A stretch of DNA of 64,000 nt, from the NCBI RefSeq assembly GCF_030272615.1, contig NC_081415.1, positions 189,626,270 to 189,690,269 of the forward strand, written 5' to 3'. The number at the start of each line of letters is the position of its first letter. Positions within the stretch are counted from its first letter, which is position 1. The DNA comes from Cryptomeria japonica. Its lineage: Eukaryota > Streptophyta > Pinopsida > Cupressales > Cupressaceae. Below are positions 11,636 through 24,300 of the stretch, piece after piece. Made by a program: the position numbers and the translations under genes. A model generated the notes under the pieces. It was not told the origin of the DNA and searched no databases. It saw only the letters and a list, made by a program, of their open reading frames with translations.

Positions 11636-12568
11636 TTAGTATGTCTGATATTTAGGGTTAGGCTTGTATGTTCTTCTAGCTTCTTCTCTTAGTCTAGCAT
11701 GTCTATCAGGGCATCTAGAAGCCATATGACCAATCTTATTATAGTTAAAGCATTTAAAGGGTGCTTTACCTTCATACTTACTTCCTACTGAGCCTTTAGG
11801 CATTTTTCTTGCAAATAGTACTTCAAGTTCTTCAAGTTCTTCATTTTCTCTCTTGCTTTCCTCAAGTTCTCTTGCATAAAAGGCTTGCCAATCAGATCTG
11901 TCAAATGATGGTGTAGATGATGTTGATGCCTTAAAAGCTAAATCTATCTTTATAGTAGCAACAAGACCAAATTCCTCAATTTCAAAAGCTGAGAGTTTTC
12001 CAATCAATGTATCCCAAGTTGCTAATGTATTAGGCATTATTCTTAGCTCATTTATAGCAGTAACCTTCATTTTATATGCTCGTGGCAATCCTCTTAAAAC
12101 TTTTGAAATAATTTCATCTTCACTTAAGGTTCCTCCACAACATTTAATACCTGAAATAATTTCATTAACTCTTTCCATAAAAGTAGAAATCCTTTCATCT
12201 TCTTCCATTTTCAGATTTTCAACCTAGAAGCTTTCAAGTTTTGCAATTTTGACTGTGGAATCTCCTTCATTCAGTGTTTCCAAATGATCCCAAATAGCTT
12301 TAGTAGTTGATCTATATGATAATCCCATGATTTTCTGATCTGTTAATGCACTCAAAAGTGCTTCTCTTGCTTTCCAATCATTTTCCTCATCTTTAGTCAA
12401 GTTAGGTGGATTAGGTTGATTCTGAGTAGGAGTAGTATAGCCATTCTTTGTAACATCCCAGATGTCCTTTCCAATGCAATTTAAATGTGTCTCCATTTTG
12501 ATCTTCCATATGCCATAGTTGGTTCCATCAAGTTTAGGATTGTCCTTCCTGAAATAGTTAGTAGACAT
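11636..12568 (-). pseudogene. Copia-1 gag
   Basis: Starts MSTNYFRKDNPKLDG with the DUF4219-like LDGTNYGIWK motif. A UBN2-type capsid region follows (AIWDHLETLNEGD, then IISKVLRGLPRAY), and one knuckle CFNYNKIGHMASRCP, in which the second Cys is Tyr. The reading is split by a stop near 12220. Length, about 310 codons, is usual for copia gag. It would build the virus-like particle and bind the RNA. It provides the contrast for element A ORF1, which lacks the capsid part. Confidence 0.88.
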
Positions 12569-12609
12569 TGGATCTGCTCAAGTTGTTAAACTTCTGCAAA
12601 AGAGGACTA

Positions 12610-12624
12610 GGCTCTGATACCAAT
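12610..12624 (-). promoter_or_regulatory. Copia-1 primer-binding site
   Basis: Minus strand ATTGGTATCAGAGCC is a perfect match to the complement of the plant initiator-Met tRNA 3' end, directly inside the 5' LTR. Confidence 0.92.
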
Positions 12625-13690
12625 TGTTCAGTCCGAGAGACAACTGAGAGGGGGGAGGGGGGGTGAATCAATTGTCAAATAAATTCAAACCAAAAATAGT
12701 TTAACCAACTTAATGTTTAATACTGGTAAACCAATCTATTATACTGGTAGACAGTTTTATCAGTTAATTGCAATACCAGTAAAGATTAATGCATGAAACA
12801 AAAGGACAAAGTCATCCACAACACATAATGCCAATATTTGTACGTGGAAACCATGTAAGGGGAAAAACCACGGTGGGAAATCTTACCCACAATCAGATGA
12901 TACTACTGTAGATAGTATGTGTATACAAATGGGGTTTGCACATGCAGAAAGGCCAAGCGCCTAGAGTTCACTGCTCAAACACAAAATAGGAGTCACACTA
13001 ACTACAATTGGATGGTTAAATCCAATAAGGATGTACTGCTCAAAATAGCATCTTCATATGCTAGATTCAGTACTGGTGTAGTTCTAATATGCTTTCACAA
13101 AAACCTTGCATCACCTTCAAATGATGTTTGCATGTATAGCTTTGCTTATTCTCACATATACCTTCACACAATCTTTTTTCACATTCCACATTCGATCTTA
13201 CAAATAAGATCTTATATTTATACCATAACCTAAGACCAATTTTAGTAGGTCAGATCTAAAGGATATTACAATAAAATCAATTTACAATTAAAACACTATC
13301 TGAGGTAATAACTGATTCAACATGTTGGCTTGATGCATTTACAACAATAATAAAACATCTCCATAGCATGTTGTGCTGATCTGAAAAAGATAAGCCTGAA
13401 AGTGTATAACCTAGACCTATTTGTCGGTAACAGCAAATATGCAAATATGAATATGATAATAAACAAATCTTCAAGACAAAGTGTTCAAACGATGTCTTCG
13501 ACATAACCAAGTTTTTTCCATGCCATTCCAAGTGTTGGTGATCATTATATCATGTTGGTGTACCAGATACCAGTGACTGTGCATGAGTCATTTGCTTGCT
13601 GGTGAATGTTGTTGATTCTCCAAAGTGCTAGAGTTGATAAGGTTTAGTAGGTGTTGACATAAATGATAAAACCATACCAAAATACCAAGA
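12625..13690 (-). repeat. Copia-1 5' LTR
   Basis: 1,066 bp. In plus orientation it starts TGTTCAGTCCGAGAG, carries a long G-run (about 12651-12662) and the hairpin GTGGG/CCCAC (12873-12890), and ends ...TACCAAGA next to the TSD AGGAT. It pairs with 6975-8034. Confidence 0.9.
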
Positions 13691-14476
13691 AGGATTCCCA
13701 AAGATACTGAGAGGGGGGGGTGAATCAGTATCTAACCGGTATATAAATTTACTTGACTTAAAACATGAAAAGCATATCAAAACTATGTACTGATAAACTA
13801 GAAGTAATGCAATAACTAAGAATAATAACAACAACATGAGAAGCACACCATAACATAGTATTTTAATGAGGAAACCTGGTGTGGGAAAAATATTGGTGGG
13901 ATTTGTGACCCACAATATTCACTTCTTGGCCAATAAGAGAATATTACTTTTACAATAGGGGCTTGCACATTCAGGAAGACCAAGTGCCTAGAGCTCATTG
14001 CTCAATTAAAAAAGAAGTCACACTGACTTACAAAAGGATTATAAAAATCCAATGTCTTATACTACTTCAGATTAGCATCTGCTATGCCAGGTTCAGTACC
14101 AGTTTAAGCTATGCTACATGCATAAACCCTTAACCAATAATTCACATATTAGGTCTACATAATTTTGCCTATCTCCTTACTACAAGATGATCTACAATGA
14201 TCTCATACATATATGAGTTATATTACAACTCACCATGTCAGCTTACAATGATTTTACAATTAATTAGAAAAATACATTTTAAACAAAATTGAAGTCGGCC
14301 AAGGTGCTGGTATCCTTCCTTTCACTGCCGGTGTTCTGTATGCCAGTGTAGAGTCAGTTTATCGGTGTCGGTGCCAATATCTTTGTCTTGTCGCTGTCAT
14401 ATGATTGCAAGGTTGCCATCAATGAAAAAACCTTCAATCACCTACAATTTCTCATTGGAGTGTGCATTTGCCAACA
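13691..14476 (-). repeat. Element A 5' LTR, main part
   Basis: This is the rest of element A's 5' LTR after the Copia-1 insertion, starting with the second AGGAT copy. It matches 1082-1872 throughout, including the hairpin (13896-13913), and ends CCAACA at 14471-14476, followed by GAATC (TSD). Confidence 0.88.
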
Positions 14477-14480
14477 GAAT

Positions 14481-14575
14481 CAACTATTGGTTCTTCTTTT
14501 TGTCTTTCAATTTGGGCATTTGTGAGTCATTTTTCAAAGGTATTTAAGAAGGACAAATATGCTAACCAATAGTTG
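14481..14575. repeat. 95-bp stretch bounded by a perfect 12-bp inverted repeat
   Basis: CAACTATTGGTT (14481-14492) is the exact inverted complement of AACCAATAGTTG (14564-14575). The interior has no ORF. It could be a tiny MITE-like insertion, a cruciform, or chance juxtaposition of the element A flank with the start of the next LTR. Confidence 0.4.
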
Positions 14576-16787
14576 GCATTTGTTTGTCATTGATGTAAAT
14601 AATTGAGAAGATCTAGAGAGATCAAATTGATAGGTTGGCAAAAGTGTTATTGCAATATCATATAACACATTATGTTAGTCCCATATGGACATATAGAAGG
14701 CAAGTATGGGAGGTGGTATTGGGAATGGAAATTGGATGAAGAAGTCATTAGCTATTGAGTTGGTAAGGCATTGTGAAATTTGGTCTAACTCAGAAAAAGA
14801 GTTGCAGTTGTGTATAACACGCTATGTTAGTCACATGCAGTTACAGGGAGTATTAGTCGTAGTTGTCAATAACATGCAGGTTATCACTATGAGTTATAAG
14901 TCGAGAAATCTTAAAAATCCTTTGTTTGGCACTTTTTTGGCATGACTGTATTTCTATCTCAATGACATCTTCTATTTCAATTAGACATGGTCTATCGTTG
15001 TGACCCATTTTAGGATATGAAGTCATTTATAAGCTATACCAATAGACTCTCTTTTTTCAGTGAGACGGAGTGGATGTTTGACCAACATGCTTGATTTTGG
15101 TGTAAGTCTGCCTTTCGGCAAGACCATTTCTCCCTTTGGCTGCCCCTTTGTGTTACATCAAAATATCTTCATTTGGTGAGACAGTTTTTTGGTCTTGGTG
15201 ACAAGTTAAATGGGAGTCAGAAGTTCTTGTGGCGTAACGCTAAACTGTGACAAAGAAGTCAATAACATGACAAATTATATGCCCCTGCTATCCCATGACA
15301 AGGATCTTAGTAGAAGATTGCTATACATGATAACGAAGAAGGTAGAAGCCTAAGGTTATTCCTCTATCCCGTGACATGTTATATAGGAGTATGATAACCT
15401 TGTAGAGTTACATAAAAACAAAGAAAACAGAGTTTCCCACTACCTCGTGGTATTGAAGAGGGAGAAGTGATGGTTGTGCAAAGTAAAAATACGAAGAGGA
15501 TAGATGCATCCTGCTATCCTGCAAGGGTAAAAGGCCTAAGAATAAATGGTGTGGGTTATTGAAAATGCCAGATGTCACATTATCCCACCAGCCCGCATGA
15601 AGGAAGAGTTGTCGTTTCAAAATGAGTATAACACGTGTGTTATGCTACCCACGGAAGACATTTGTGCAGCCTGCAAATTCATCATGGATTTCTTCTAAAC
15701 ATGGAATTTTTGTAAGTAGAGGGAGTTGTTGATGTGTCTCACCATTCGCCATGTGGCTAATAAGATGTGAATGCTGAGTGGACAAATAAGAATCATTCCT
15801 TTTTGTTTGGACATTGAATTGGCAAGATGCATTTGTATCAAAGATCTTGATTTCTAGTCATGATCAAAATTTAAAAGAGGGAAAGAGTTGTTAGCGGGAT
15901 TTTAGTTCAAAATTTTTTTTTGGAGGGAAATCCTTTGCGGAATGCATTTTCTAGAGGGAAAGTCTAGCTGGAAAAACCTGTTACATTTTGGAGGGAAACA
16001 CCCTTGAAGAATGGAGACTATTGCCAAGTAAAATGTATTGAATGTGAAAGGGTAGTGGGCATGTTTTTTTGAGATGATGTTGAACAAGTTTTTTGATGGC
16101 ATGCAAAAAGTGTGAGTAAGTGAAAAAGGTAGATTACAGAGAAGTGAAGAAAAAATAGAGAATTAATAAAGAAGTTCCTCCTGAAGGTGCATATAACACG
16201 ACATCTAAGTAGTCAATAACCTTGCAGAAAGAGTTACATACAAAGTGGGATAGAAAAAGAGGAGTTTTCAAAAAAGAGATCAGAGTGGTGGAATCAACAA
16301 CAGAGATCAGAGAGTAGATAATAGAATCTTAGAATAGAGGACAATCGAGTCAATATCAATTGTAAAGAATAGATTGTGAGACAAAATTTTATTTGTAGCA
16401 AGGTGCTTAATTGTTATTGAATATTTATTTATTGTATTTCTCTGAGTGGGTACTCAAAGAAAGGGTTGGTGCTCCTTGAGTTGGTTCTCAAAATCAGCAA
16501 GGGTTGGTGCTCAAAAATTATCAAGGGTTGGTACTCCTTGGGTTGTTTCCCTAAACATATTGTAATCAGTGATTTTATTGTGAGGCTGGATTGGAGTAGC
16601 AAATTCCAGTAGCTATTCTCATTGAGCTTTTTCCCACATTTGATTTTCTTCATACATCTTGTTTCGTGTAGTTTGATTTGTGTGTGTGTTTCTATCTTAT
16701 CTGCATCTTCAACTTTTGCACTTTTTGGTTTAAATTTTTTGAATATCACTGATTCACCCCCCTCTCAGTGATCACTTGTGTTCTTCA
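14572..16787 (+). mobile_element. Plus-oriented long LTR, probably solo; boundaries uncertain
   Basis: Begins near GTTGGCATTTG with a following TGTCATTGATG, the U3 start pattern of this copia group in plus orientation. It ends with the C-run box GATTCACCCCCCTCTCAG (about 16751-16768) and TTCTTCA, the usual U5 end. In between there is no supported gene; short reading frames here are not conserved. Bases 16440-16560 contain repeated variants of GGGTTGGTGCTC. The TSD is not convincing. An alternative start is TGTTGATGTG at 15729 after the purine-rich GTAGAGGGAG, which would make 15729-16787 a 3' LTR. Confidence 0.5.
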
Positions 16788-17004
16788 ATATCTTGGAGTC
16801 TTGGATGTAGATGTCAGAGCATCTTGATCATTCATTTCTTCACTTCTTCTTTCTTCTTTCTTTTTCTCTTCTTCAGGCTCATTAGATTCATATCCCGCTA
16901 CAGTTTTTGAATCTTTTGTGATACTTTCATCAACATTTACACTTGCACTTTCAAAAATATTATTTAGCCTTTTGTTGTAACATCCATATGCTTTTGACAT
17001 TTTG
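16788..17004 (-). pseudogene. Copia integrase C-terminal fragment
   Basis: Minus-strand reading SKAYGCYNKRLNN then ASVNVDES matches Copia-1's SKAYRCFNKRLQK...STNVKIDE, followed by an acidic linker and SKTPRY, the usual end of copia integrase. It breaks off upstream exactly where the L1 begins. The complementary upstream part of a copia integrase lies at 33736-34377, beyond the L1, so the L1 may have inserted into one copia (F). The putative TSD is too diverged to prove it. Confidence 0.75.
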
Positions 17005-17042
17005 AATAGAGCTGGGCGAGAAAGCTAGTTCTGGTATCTGTC

Positions 17043-18712
17043 TTGGATTATTTGCACTTTCATTACATGGATAGAAGGATTCAAATACAAATGTTAAATT
17101 ACATGCAGATGGAGATAGCAAAAGGGAAGGGGACCCATTTAGGGACCCTCCTTTTGACCTTGGAGATAAAGGGGAATCATGTGAAGGAGTCTCTAACTAG
17201 GAGGGAATCTCCAAAGAGGGACCTGAGTAGGAAAAGAATGTTGTACAGAAGGATTCCTCGAGATCTTGGGCTAGAATAGTTGGATCTAGGGCCATAATAC
17301 TTGGGTCAAAACCCATTGGAAAATATTCCTTTCCTAGTGTTTCAGACTTATCAGACAAGGCAACGGGTAAGTTTTCTATCTCCATTCTCAATGTTGTCAT
17401 TGATCATAATATATAATTAATGGCCTTCACCTTAGTTGGAAAATTTATTGGTCCAATACCTAATATTGATGTGGTGAGAGACTTCATAAAAAAGAAATGA
17501 TGATTGAAAGGCCAAGTTGAAATCTCTGGGATGCCTATAGGGTTTTTTTCCTTCAACTTTTCATGTTAGGAAGATTTGGAAGGTGTTATGTGTGGAGGTC
17601 CTTGGATGGTTGGGAGATCTTCACTTTCCTTAAGAAAATGGTCCCCAAATCAGGAGTTAAATGATTCCTTTTTTGACTTAGCTCCTATCTAGGTTAGGCT
17701 GATTGGTTTGCTGATGGAGTTTTGGTTTGAAGACTTCTTCAAGGGCATTGCCAGTTCCTTTGGTGATCTTCTTGCCATAGACTCAATGACTGTAGCTAGA
17801 AAAAGGCTGGTGTATGCCAGGATCTGTGTAAATGTCTATCAGAATACTGATCTACCATCATCAATTGATATTTTCTCTAAGTTGGGGAAATGTGTGCAAG
17901 CTATAGAGTATGAATCCTTACCCTTTGTTTACTTCCATTGCAAAAAGGAGGGATACTAGGCAAGGGGTTATCCTAGAATTTAGAGGAACCCACCTAATAG
18001 AAAAGGGTCTCATAAACATATCTGGAGGGAGAAACAAAATAAAGGTTATGGTATCTCTCAAGGGGAGATGCAATAGAAAAAGGAGAATTCAACCCCGACC
18101 TCTATTAGCTCTGCTAAGGGTAAAATGGAAAATACTATGGTGCATGAGCATGCCCCTTCTATAGACAAACAAGTATCTCAAATGCACCTATTAGAAGATC
18201 TAAGGGTTGAGGGAGTTAAACCTACTAGTGATGACTGCTCTTCCCTTCCTCAAGGTTTTAATCCTATCCCAAATCTTGATCATGAGGATAATAAAGAGGC
18301 AAATAATCTTGAAGAAGAAGAAATTGAGGTTCTACCAAATAGTGGAGTAGATCCAATATTGGATAGTGGGACGTCTGTCGTCCCTGAAACTCATTTTCCT
18401 CTTAATGGGTTGGATGGTTTGGGATCTTAAGACTTAGTCAAATTGAAGAACTCTAATGCCCTTAAGGAGAATCCCCATATTCTGGGTTACAGTGGGGGAA
18501 TCTGCCAAGATCAAGATGATAAAAGATTTGCAGGAAAAGGAGAAGAAGATGATGAATCTTTTACATTGGTTGGAAGAAAGAAAAATAAGAAAATGGGTCC
18601 TAATAGTGAGGTGCAAATCAGAACTAGGGCTAAAGTGGATGTTGGGCATTCTAAATCTGCACCAGGTAGGAAACCTGCTAGATGGCATAGAGAATTTGGA
18701 AGAAAATAAAAC
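17043..18712 (+). pseudogene. L1 ORF1: DUF4283-like RNA-binding protein
   Basis: A Lys/Arg-rich N-terminus (EIKGNHVKES, about 17160-17210) is followed, across stops and frame shifts, by the DUF4283 hallmarks GKFIGP-like (17430), GPWMVG-like (17600-17620) and APIWVRL-like (17680). Then FWFEDFFKGIASSFG and KRLVYARICV lead to YESLPFVYFHCKKEGY (17708-17959), the zinc-knuckle start in which only part of CCHC survives. An acidic tail follows (LEEEEIEVLPN) and a closing basic segment to 18709. In plant L1s this protein coats the element RNA. It lies just upstream of ORF2, as usual. Confidence 0.75.
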
Positions 18713-19824
18713 TTTTTTGATGGGAGCCAACAGACTATCTGGGAAACATGTTCCCCAAGTAAAAAATCAAGATTATTTTGTGGAACATTAGGGACCTTAA
18801 TGGCCACCACAAACAAGATATTCTCTAGAATTTGGTAAGAGACCATAAGTCAGATATTGTTTTAATTCAAGAAACTAAGATGAGTAAAGAAAAAGTGGAA
18901 AAAGTTAACCTTTTCAAATTTGGAGGTGCTACTAGTAGCAACTCTAATGGTGCTTCTGGTGGTTTTCTATCTTCTGGAACAAGAAATCCATTGGGGGCGA
19001 AGTTATTGAAGTAGATTGTAACTTGATCGCTGTGAGATTAAACCATACAAGGGATGACTTCTATTGGATTTTATCTAATATTTACACCCCCAATATGAAG
19101 GCCGATAGGTATAATTTTTGGAGAAATATTGAGGAGAAGAGAAGATTTTTTGTTCATGAAAGTTGGTTGATTATGGGAGATTTTAATACCCCTCTCCAGG
19201 AAGTAGAAAAGTTTGGGGGATCTCAAGCACACTTGGACAAAAAAGTGGATCTTTGGAGTTTATCAATAACTTGGCTCTTTTTGATTTAGAGTTGCAAGGG
19301 GCTTCCTATGCTTGGTCTAACAGGAGGGATGGTGATGAATTGATCCAGGTTAGGTTGGATAGATCTCTGATTTCCAATGAATGGCTCTCAAAATACCACT
19401 ATTCTTTATCTACTATCAACATAGTCAGGTCGAATCATTTCCCCATATCCTTCACTATTGATGCTCTCATTAAAAAAACAAATTTCCTTTGAGATTTGAG
19501 AAAATGTGGTTATCTCACCCTTCCTTGGAGGAAAATATCTTTAGATGGTGGAATATTAGTGTAGAGGGCATTGTGATGTTTAAAGTTGTTAAAAATTTAA
19601 GATTTGTTAAGGACAATGTCAGATCTTGGAATAAAGAGGTCTTTGGAGACATTTTTGCTACTAATTCATCTTTACAAATGGAGTTAAAATAGGTTCAGGA
19701 TAGTATTCAGAAAGAGGGATTTAAGTCTGTTTCATGAGCTAAAGAAAATGAAATCCTTGCCAGATATCATAGTATCATTGCCAACAAGGAAGAATTCTGG
19801 AGACAAAGGTCAAGAGTGTTGTGG

Positions 19825-21340
19825 TGATGCAGAGGCCTCCTTATCACCTAAGGACAAGTCCAAAAGGTTAGGGTCTCACCCTTCAAAACACAAAAATGAT
19901 CCTACAAGGAAGGACTCCACATTTTAAGGTTTTGAACTACTCTCCACTTCTCAAGCCTAACACCTCCTCAAGATGAGTAAATGGCTTCAACTTCTCAAAC
20001 ATGCCTCACCAATGACTCCTACTATTGGAGACTTTGGACTTGGTCAATTCATGACTACTAAGGACTTTCCAAACATTGGTATAGGGTTTTGTCTTCAAAT
20101 CCTTATATCTCCTTTGGAAACCTATCCTTTAGGCTAGTAGCCCTATTTAGTGAGAGAACTGACCTTAACCCCAAAATATTCCACACACTCTAAAAACCTA
20201 ATAACCATTATAGATACCATTTTGAGAGCTACACACATCCCCCAAAATGGGTTGGCAAGATCCGTAACCTAAGGGTCTGAACCCCTTAGAAGCCTAGAGA
20301 CCTAATTAGAGCGATTAGGCCTACTTTACAAAGCAACTCCCATTACCGGTATCCCAACTACAAATTTTTTTTTATGAACATGTGGGGAATGGTTAATAAC
20401 GTCTAATTATAGGGTTAAATTCTTGGAATCCATCGCTATAAGATTTTATGGTGACTATCCTAAATTTTCTTAAGGTAGTCACATGGAGATGCCTACATAG
20501 ATCAGCTTCAAACTCCACACAACCAAGTCTCCCTTGCAAAAACCCATGGAAATACTAATTTACACTAGCCAATATTGCATTCCACCAAAGGAAATAACTT
20601 CTAGATGAAGGAGATGCAAGATATGGCCATTATTTGGTGAAACCCTAGCCAAACCCTCGTTTTCTGGGTTATAATCAGTAAAACAAGGGTTTCTCACTAC
20701 TCACAAATGATCAAGTCCTAAAAACACTACCAAATAAAATATAGTTCATTTATCCATATGCTCCATGAGTGATTTTGTCAAATTCAAGCCGATCAAGGAC
20801 GTACAACCTCTGTAAACTCCAAATTTGTGGGAAAACTCAAAATTTTCAGTATTTTATTTTTTTCAAACTTCAATCCAAAATCACACCTAACCTTGGGAAT
20901 CATGTCCAAAAGGTATATATCCCTCTCCAAAGGCTACCAACCAAATTTGGAAGAGGTTGTATTTGTTAAGAGGCTTACATCAACCACATTTTGAAAAGTT
21001 GTACTTTTGCACTCAAAAGTCGCACTTTCAAAAGTTGCATTTTTGCATAAAAGTTGTCAAACTCTCTAAGGTTGGGATCCACACACTTGGATCAACCAAA
21101 CACTCCTAAAACATCTTATAAACCTTTTAAACACAAAACCAAACATTCTACTACCCGTATTGACCATATTGTTCTAATTGGCTTATCAAATTGCCTAATC
21201 AGTGACATGGGTTTACATGGTGGGGTCTTTATTGAATACATGAAACTTGCATAAACACATGACACTAAGAAAAACACTATGATCCTAGTATTCATCCTCA
21301 GAGCCATGATTTTGTTATTGAAGAGGTGCTCCTGCACCAT
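19825..21340 (-). repeat. Gypsy-G 3' LTR
   Basis: About 1,516 bp, paired with 25999-27498 and visually close to 90% identical. It contains short internal repeats of the AAAAGTTGCA/TTTTGCA type (20990-21055). No coding sequence of its own. Confidence 0.92.
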
Positions 21341-24300
21341 ACTCCCCAGGAGAAGAGATCTCAAGCCCACTTGAGATCAGAGTTTGGAGATTTGCACCAT
21401 GGTTGGAAATTTGTTTATCTATCATCCAAACTACCTCAAAGTCTGGTTTGTCCTACCAAGCCACTAACTACTCAATGTACTCTTTGTTCCTTGTCCTCTT
21501 TGTGATTCTAGTGTCTAGAACCTTGCTCAACTTTGGTGAATCATGCCGTGGACTATCATCATCTGCTACAGCCAGCATTGGTTCCTCAACTTCATTTCCA
21601 TCACTTTTAAAAAGTGTAAGATCACACACATTGAAAATGGGTGACAATCCAAGATCAAGAGGAAGTTGGATTTCATAAGCATTTTGCCCACATTTCTTCA
21701 AAATCTAATATGGTCCAACCTTCCTCTACATGAGCTTGGTGTATTTGCCTTTTGGGAGTCTCTCCTTTTTCAAATGTGCCCATACCAAATCCCCAACATC
21801 AAATTGTACATCTCTCTTTTTCTTGTCAGCATAAGCCTTGTACTTCACTGCTAATTGTTGGAGATGAGATTTCACTTGGTCATGGACTTCCTTTATGGCT
21901 GATGCAAAAGCTTCACCCTTTGAACTAATGGATTATTCTTTAGGTAACTCCCTCAACTCTAACACACCTCTTGGGTGGATGCCATACACAATTTGTAAAG
22001 GAGACTTCCCGGTACTCCTATTTATGGTGTCATTGTATGCAAACTATACTTGTGATAGTATATTGTCCCATTTTTCTCCATGTTGTCTTGTCAAACATCT
22101 TAATAGGCTCCCCAAGGACCTATTGACAACTTTAGTTTATGCATCCATTTGGGGATGGTAGGCTAATGAGAAATCTAGGTTAGTTCCCAAATTCTTCCAA
22201 AGAGTCCTCCAAAAGTGACCTATGAACTTCACATCCCTGTGTGAAACTATGTTTAGTGGCAACCCATGTATCCAGGCTATATCTTTGAAAAACAAGTTTG
22301 TAACATATGAAGCATCACAAGAGGTTTTACATGGCAAGAAATGAGCCATTTTGCTAAATCTATCCACCATTACAAAAACACTATCAAATCCTCTCCCTAT
22401 CTTAGGTAGACCCAATACAAAATCTATACTTATGCTCTCCCATGGCCTAGAAGGAATGGGTAAGGGTTGGTACAAGCCTACATTGGTGGATTTTCCCTTG
22501 GTTTTTTGATAGATTACACATGTCTCCACAAACTTCCTTACATCTGTTTGCAAATTAGGCCAGTAGTAGTGTCTTTTCATAATATCAAGGGTCTTGTCAA
22601 GACCAAAATGACCTACCATTGCTCCACAATGCTTCTCCCTAATGATATTCAGTCTCATTGAACACTTAGGAATGCATAATTTTCCACCTTTAAATAGCAA
22701 TCCCTCTTGTATCATAAATTCAAAAAATTCAACATGATACCGATCACCAAAAGACTCACATACCTTGTAGATCTCTTTAAAGTATTCATTAGCATCATAC
22801 ATGTTCTTCAAGGAGTCAATTCCAACACTTTCCATTTTGATTTGGTTGATGGTTAAGACCCTCCTTCTCAGTGTGTTTGAGGTTAAAGGTGAAAGCTTGT
22901 AGGGTCTCTACCCACTTCATGTGCTAGTGGTGTAACTTCTCTTAACTGTTTATGAAGCTTAAAGCCTGGTTATTAGTAAAAACTATGAACTCTTTAGGCA
23001 ATAAATAGTGCCTCCACTTCTTTAATTATTGAACCAAAGGATACATCTCCAAGTCATAGGATGAGTATCTCCTCTTGGAATCATTTAGTTTTTCACTAAA
23101 AAAGGCAATTGGCCTTTCTTCCTAACTGAGTACTTCTCTAATAGCCATGTGGCTTGCATCACATTCCACCTAAAATATCTTGTTGAAGTCTGGTAGGGTA
23201 AGGACTAGTTGTTTTGCAACTTTCTTCTTCAATATTTCAAATGAGTCATCTGCCTCCTTGGTCCAACTAAACCTGCACTTTTGTCCTCCTTTTATGGTTT
23301 CAAGAATGGGTTCACAAACATGACTAAATCCTCTTATAAACTTCCTATAAAAAATTTCTAAACCATGGAAACTCCATACATCATTCATAGTTTTAGGTGT
23401 AGGCCAAGACAATATGGCACTTCGATGATTACAAAGCCCAAGTAGATGATATCCTCTTGCATGAACAAACACTTATCCAAATTTATCATTAGCTTCTCGT
23501 CATGTAAACTTTTGAGGACCATATCTATGTGTTTGAGGTTCTCTTCCCTTTTGTGGCTAAAAATCAAAATATCATCAAGGTATACTATCATAAACTTGCC
23601 TATGAACTCCACCAAGACCTCATTCATCAACCTCATAAAGGTACTAGGGGCATTGGACAACCCAAATGGCATGACTTTCCATTCATACAACCCCTTGTTG
23701 GTTTTAAAAGTTGTTTTCCATTCATCCCCTAGCCTTATTCTAATATGATGGTATCCACTTTTTAGATCCATTTTGGTGAAATATTTAGCACTCCCCAAGA
23801 AATCAAGTAAATCCTCTATCCTAGGGATTGGGAACCTATACCTTATAGTTATCTTGTTGATGGCCCTTGAGTCTATGCATAGCCTCCAAGTTCTTTCTTT
23901 CTTAGGTGCAAGGAATGTCGATATTTCACATGGGATTAAGATTTTTCCAATTAGCCCTGATTCAAGAAATTCCTCAATTTGTCTTGCCATATTTGCATTC
24001 TAATCTAGGTTAAGCTTGTATGTTTCTTTATTTGGTAAGGTAGATCTAGGGATCAGATCTATGCAATGACTGATGTCTCTCATTGGTCGCAAGGATCTTG
24101 GCATTCCATCAGAGATGATGCCTTTGTACTTATCAAGTAACTATCTGAGTGTAGGGTCTATGTGCCTCTGTCCTTCTTCTTTCCTCTCTGCAAACTGCTC
24201 CTTCTTTTTCATCTTGGACTTAGGGATGAGGGCATAACAAACTACACCCTTCTCTGTAATATCCTTCATGAACTGCTTTCCTTCTACTAACAATACTTTG

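Larger units (their letters stand above)
6975..13690 (-). mobile_element. Copia-1: near-complete Ty1/copia retrotransposon inside element A's 5' LTR
   Basis: 6.7 kb minus-strand element with two LTRs of about 1,060 bp, perfect 5-bp TSD AGGAT (6970-6974 and 13691-13695), a perfect initiator-Met PBS and a PPT. Domain order is gag, protease, integrase, RT, RNase H, as in Ty1/copia. It is the best-preserved copia in the window, broken mainly by single-base stops, many of the CAG-to-TAG kind. LTR termini have decayed: TG to TA at 6975, and CA to TA or GA at 8033-8034 and 13689-13690. Its PBS, PPT and LTR boxes match those of elements A and B, so a close relative is a plausible helper. Confidence 0.92.
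1078..14476 (-). mobile_element. Element A: LTR retrotransposon with gag-like ORF1 and unknown ORF2, no pol
   Basis: Minus-strand LTR element. Its 3' LTR is 1078-1872, internal region 1873-6965, and 5' LTR 6966-6974 plus 13691-14476, split by Copia-1. The LTRs are about 790 bp, begin TGTTGG and end in TAGCA/TAACA. A copia-style polypurine tract and an initiator-Met primer site are both present. The 5.1 kb internal region holds only ORF1 (coiled coil plus zinc knuckles) and ORF2 (unknown conserved domain plus coiled-coil tail). I find no protease, integrase, reverse transcriptase or RNase H motif in any frame. Flanks GACTC/GAATC are a 4/5 TSD. Layout and both ORFs are shared with element B at 49265-57551. 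It resembles TR-GAG or LARD non-autonomous elements, which are presumed to use enzymes from related copia elements. Confidence 0.85.

Noticed and set aside
14706-15620. Short frames on both strands in the plus-oriented LTR
   Set aside because: Short, unconserved, without motifs; consistent with LTR sequence.
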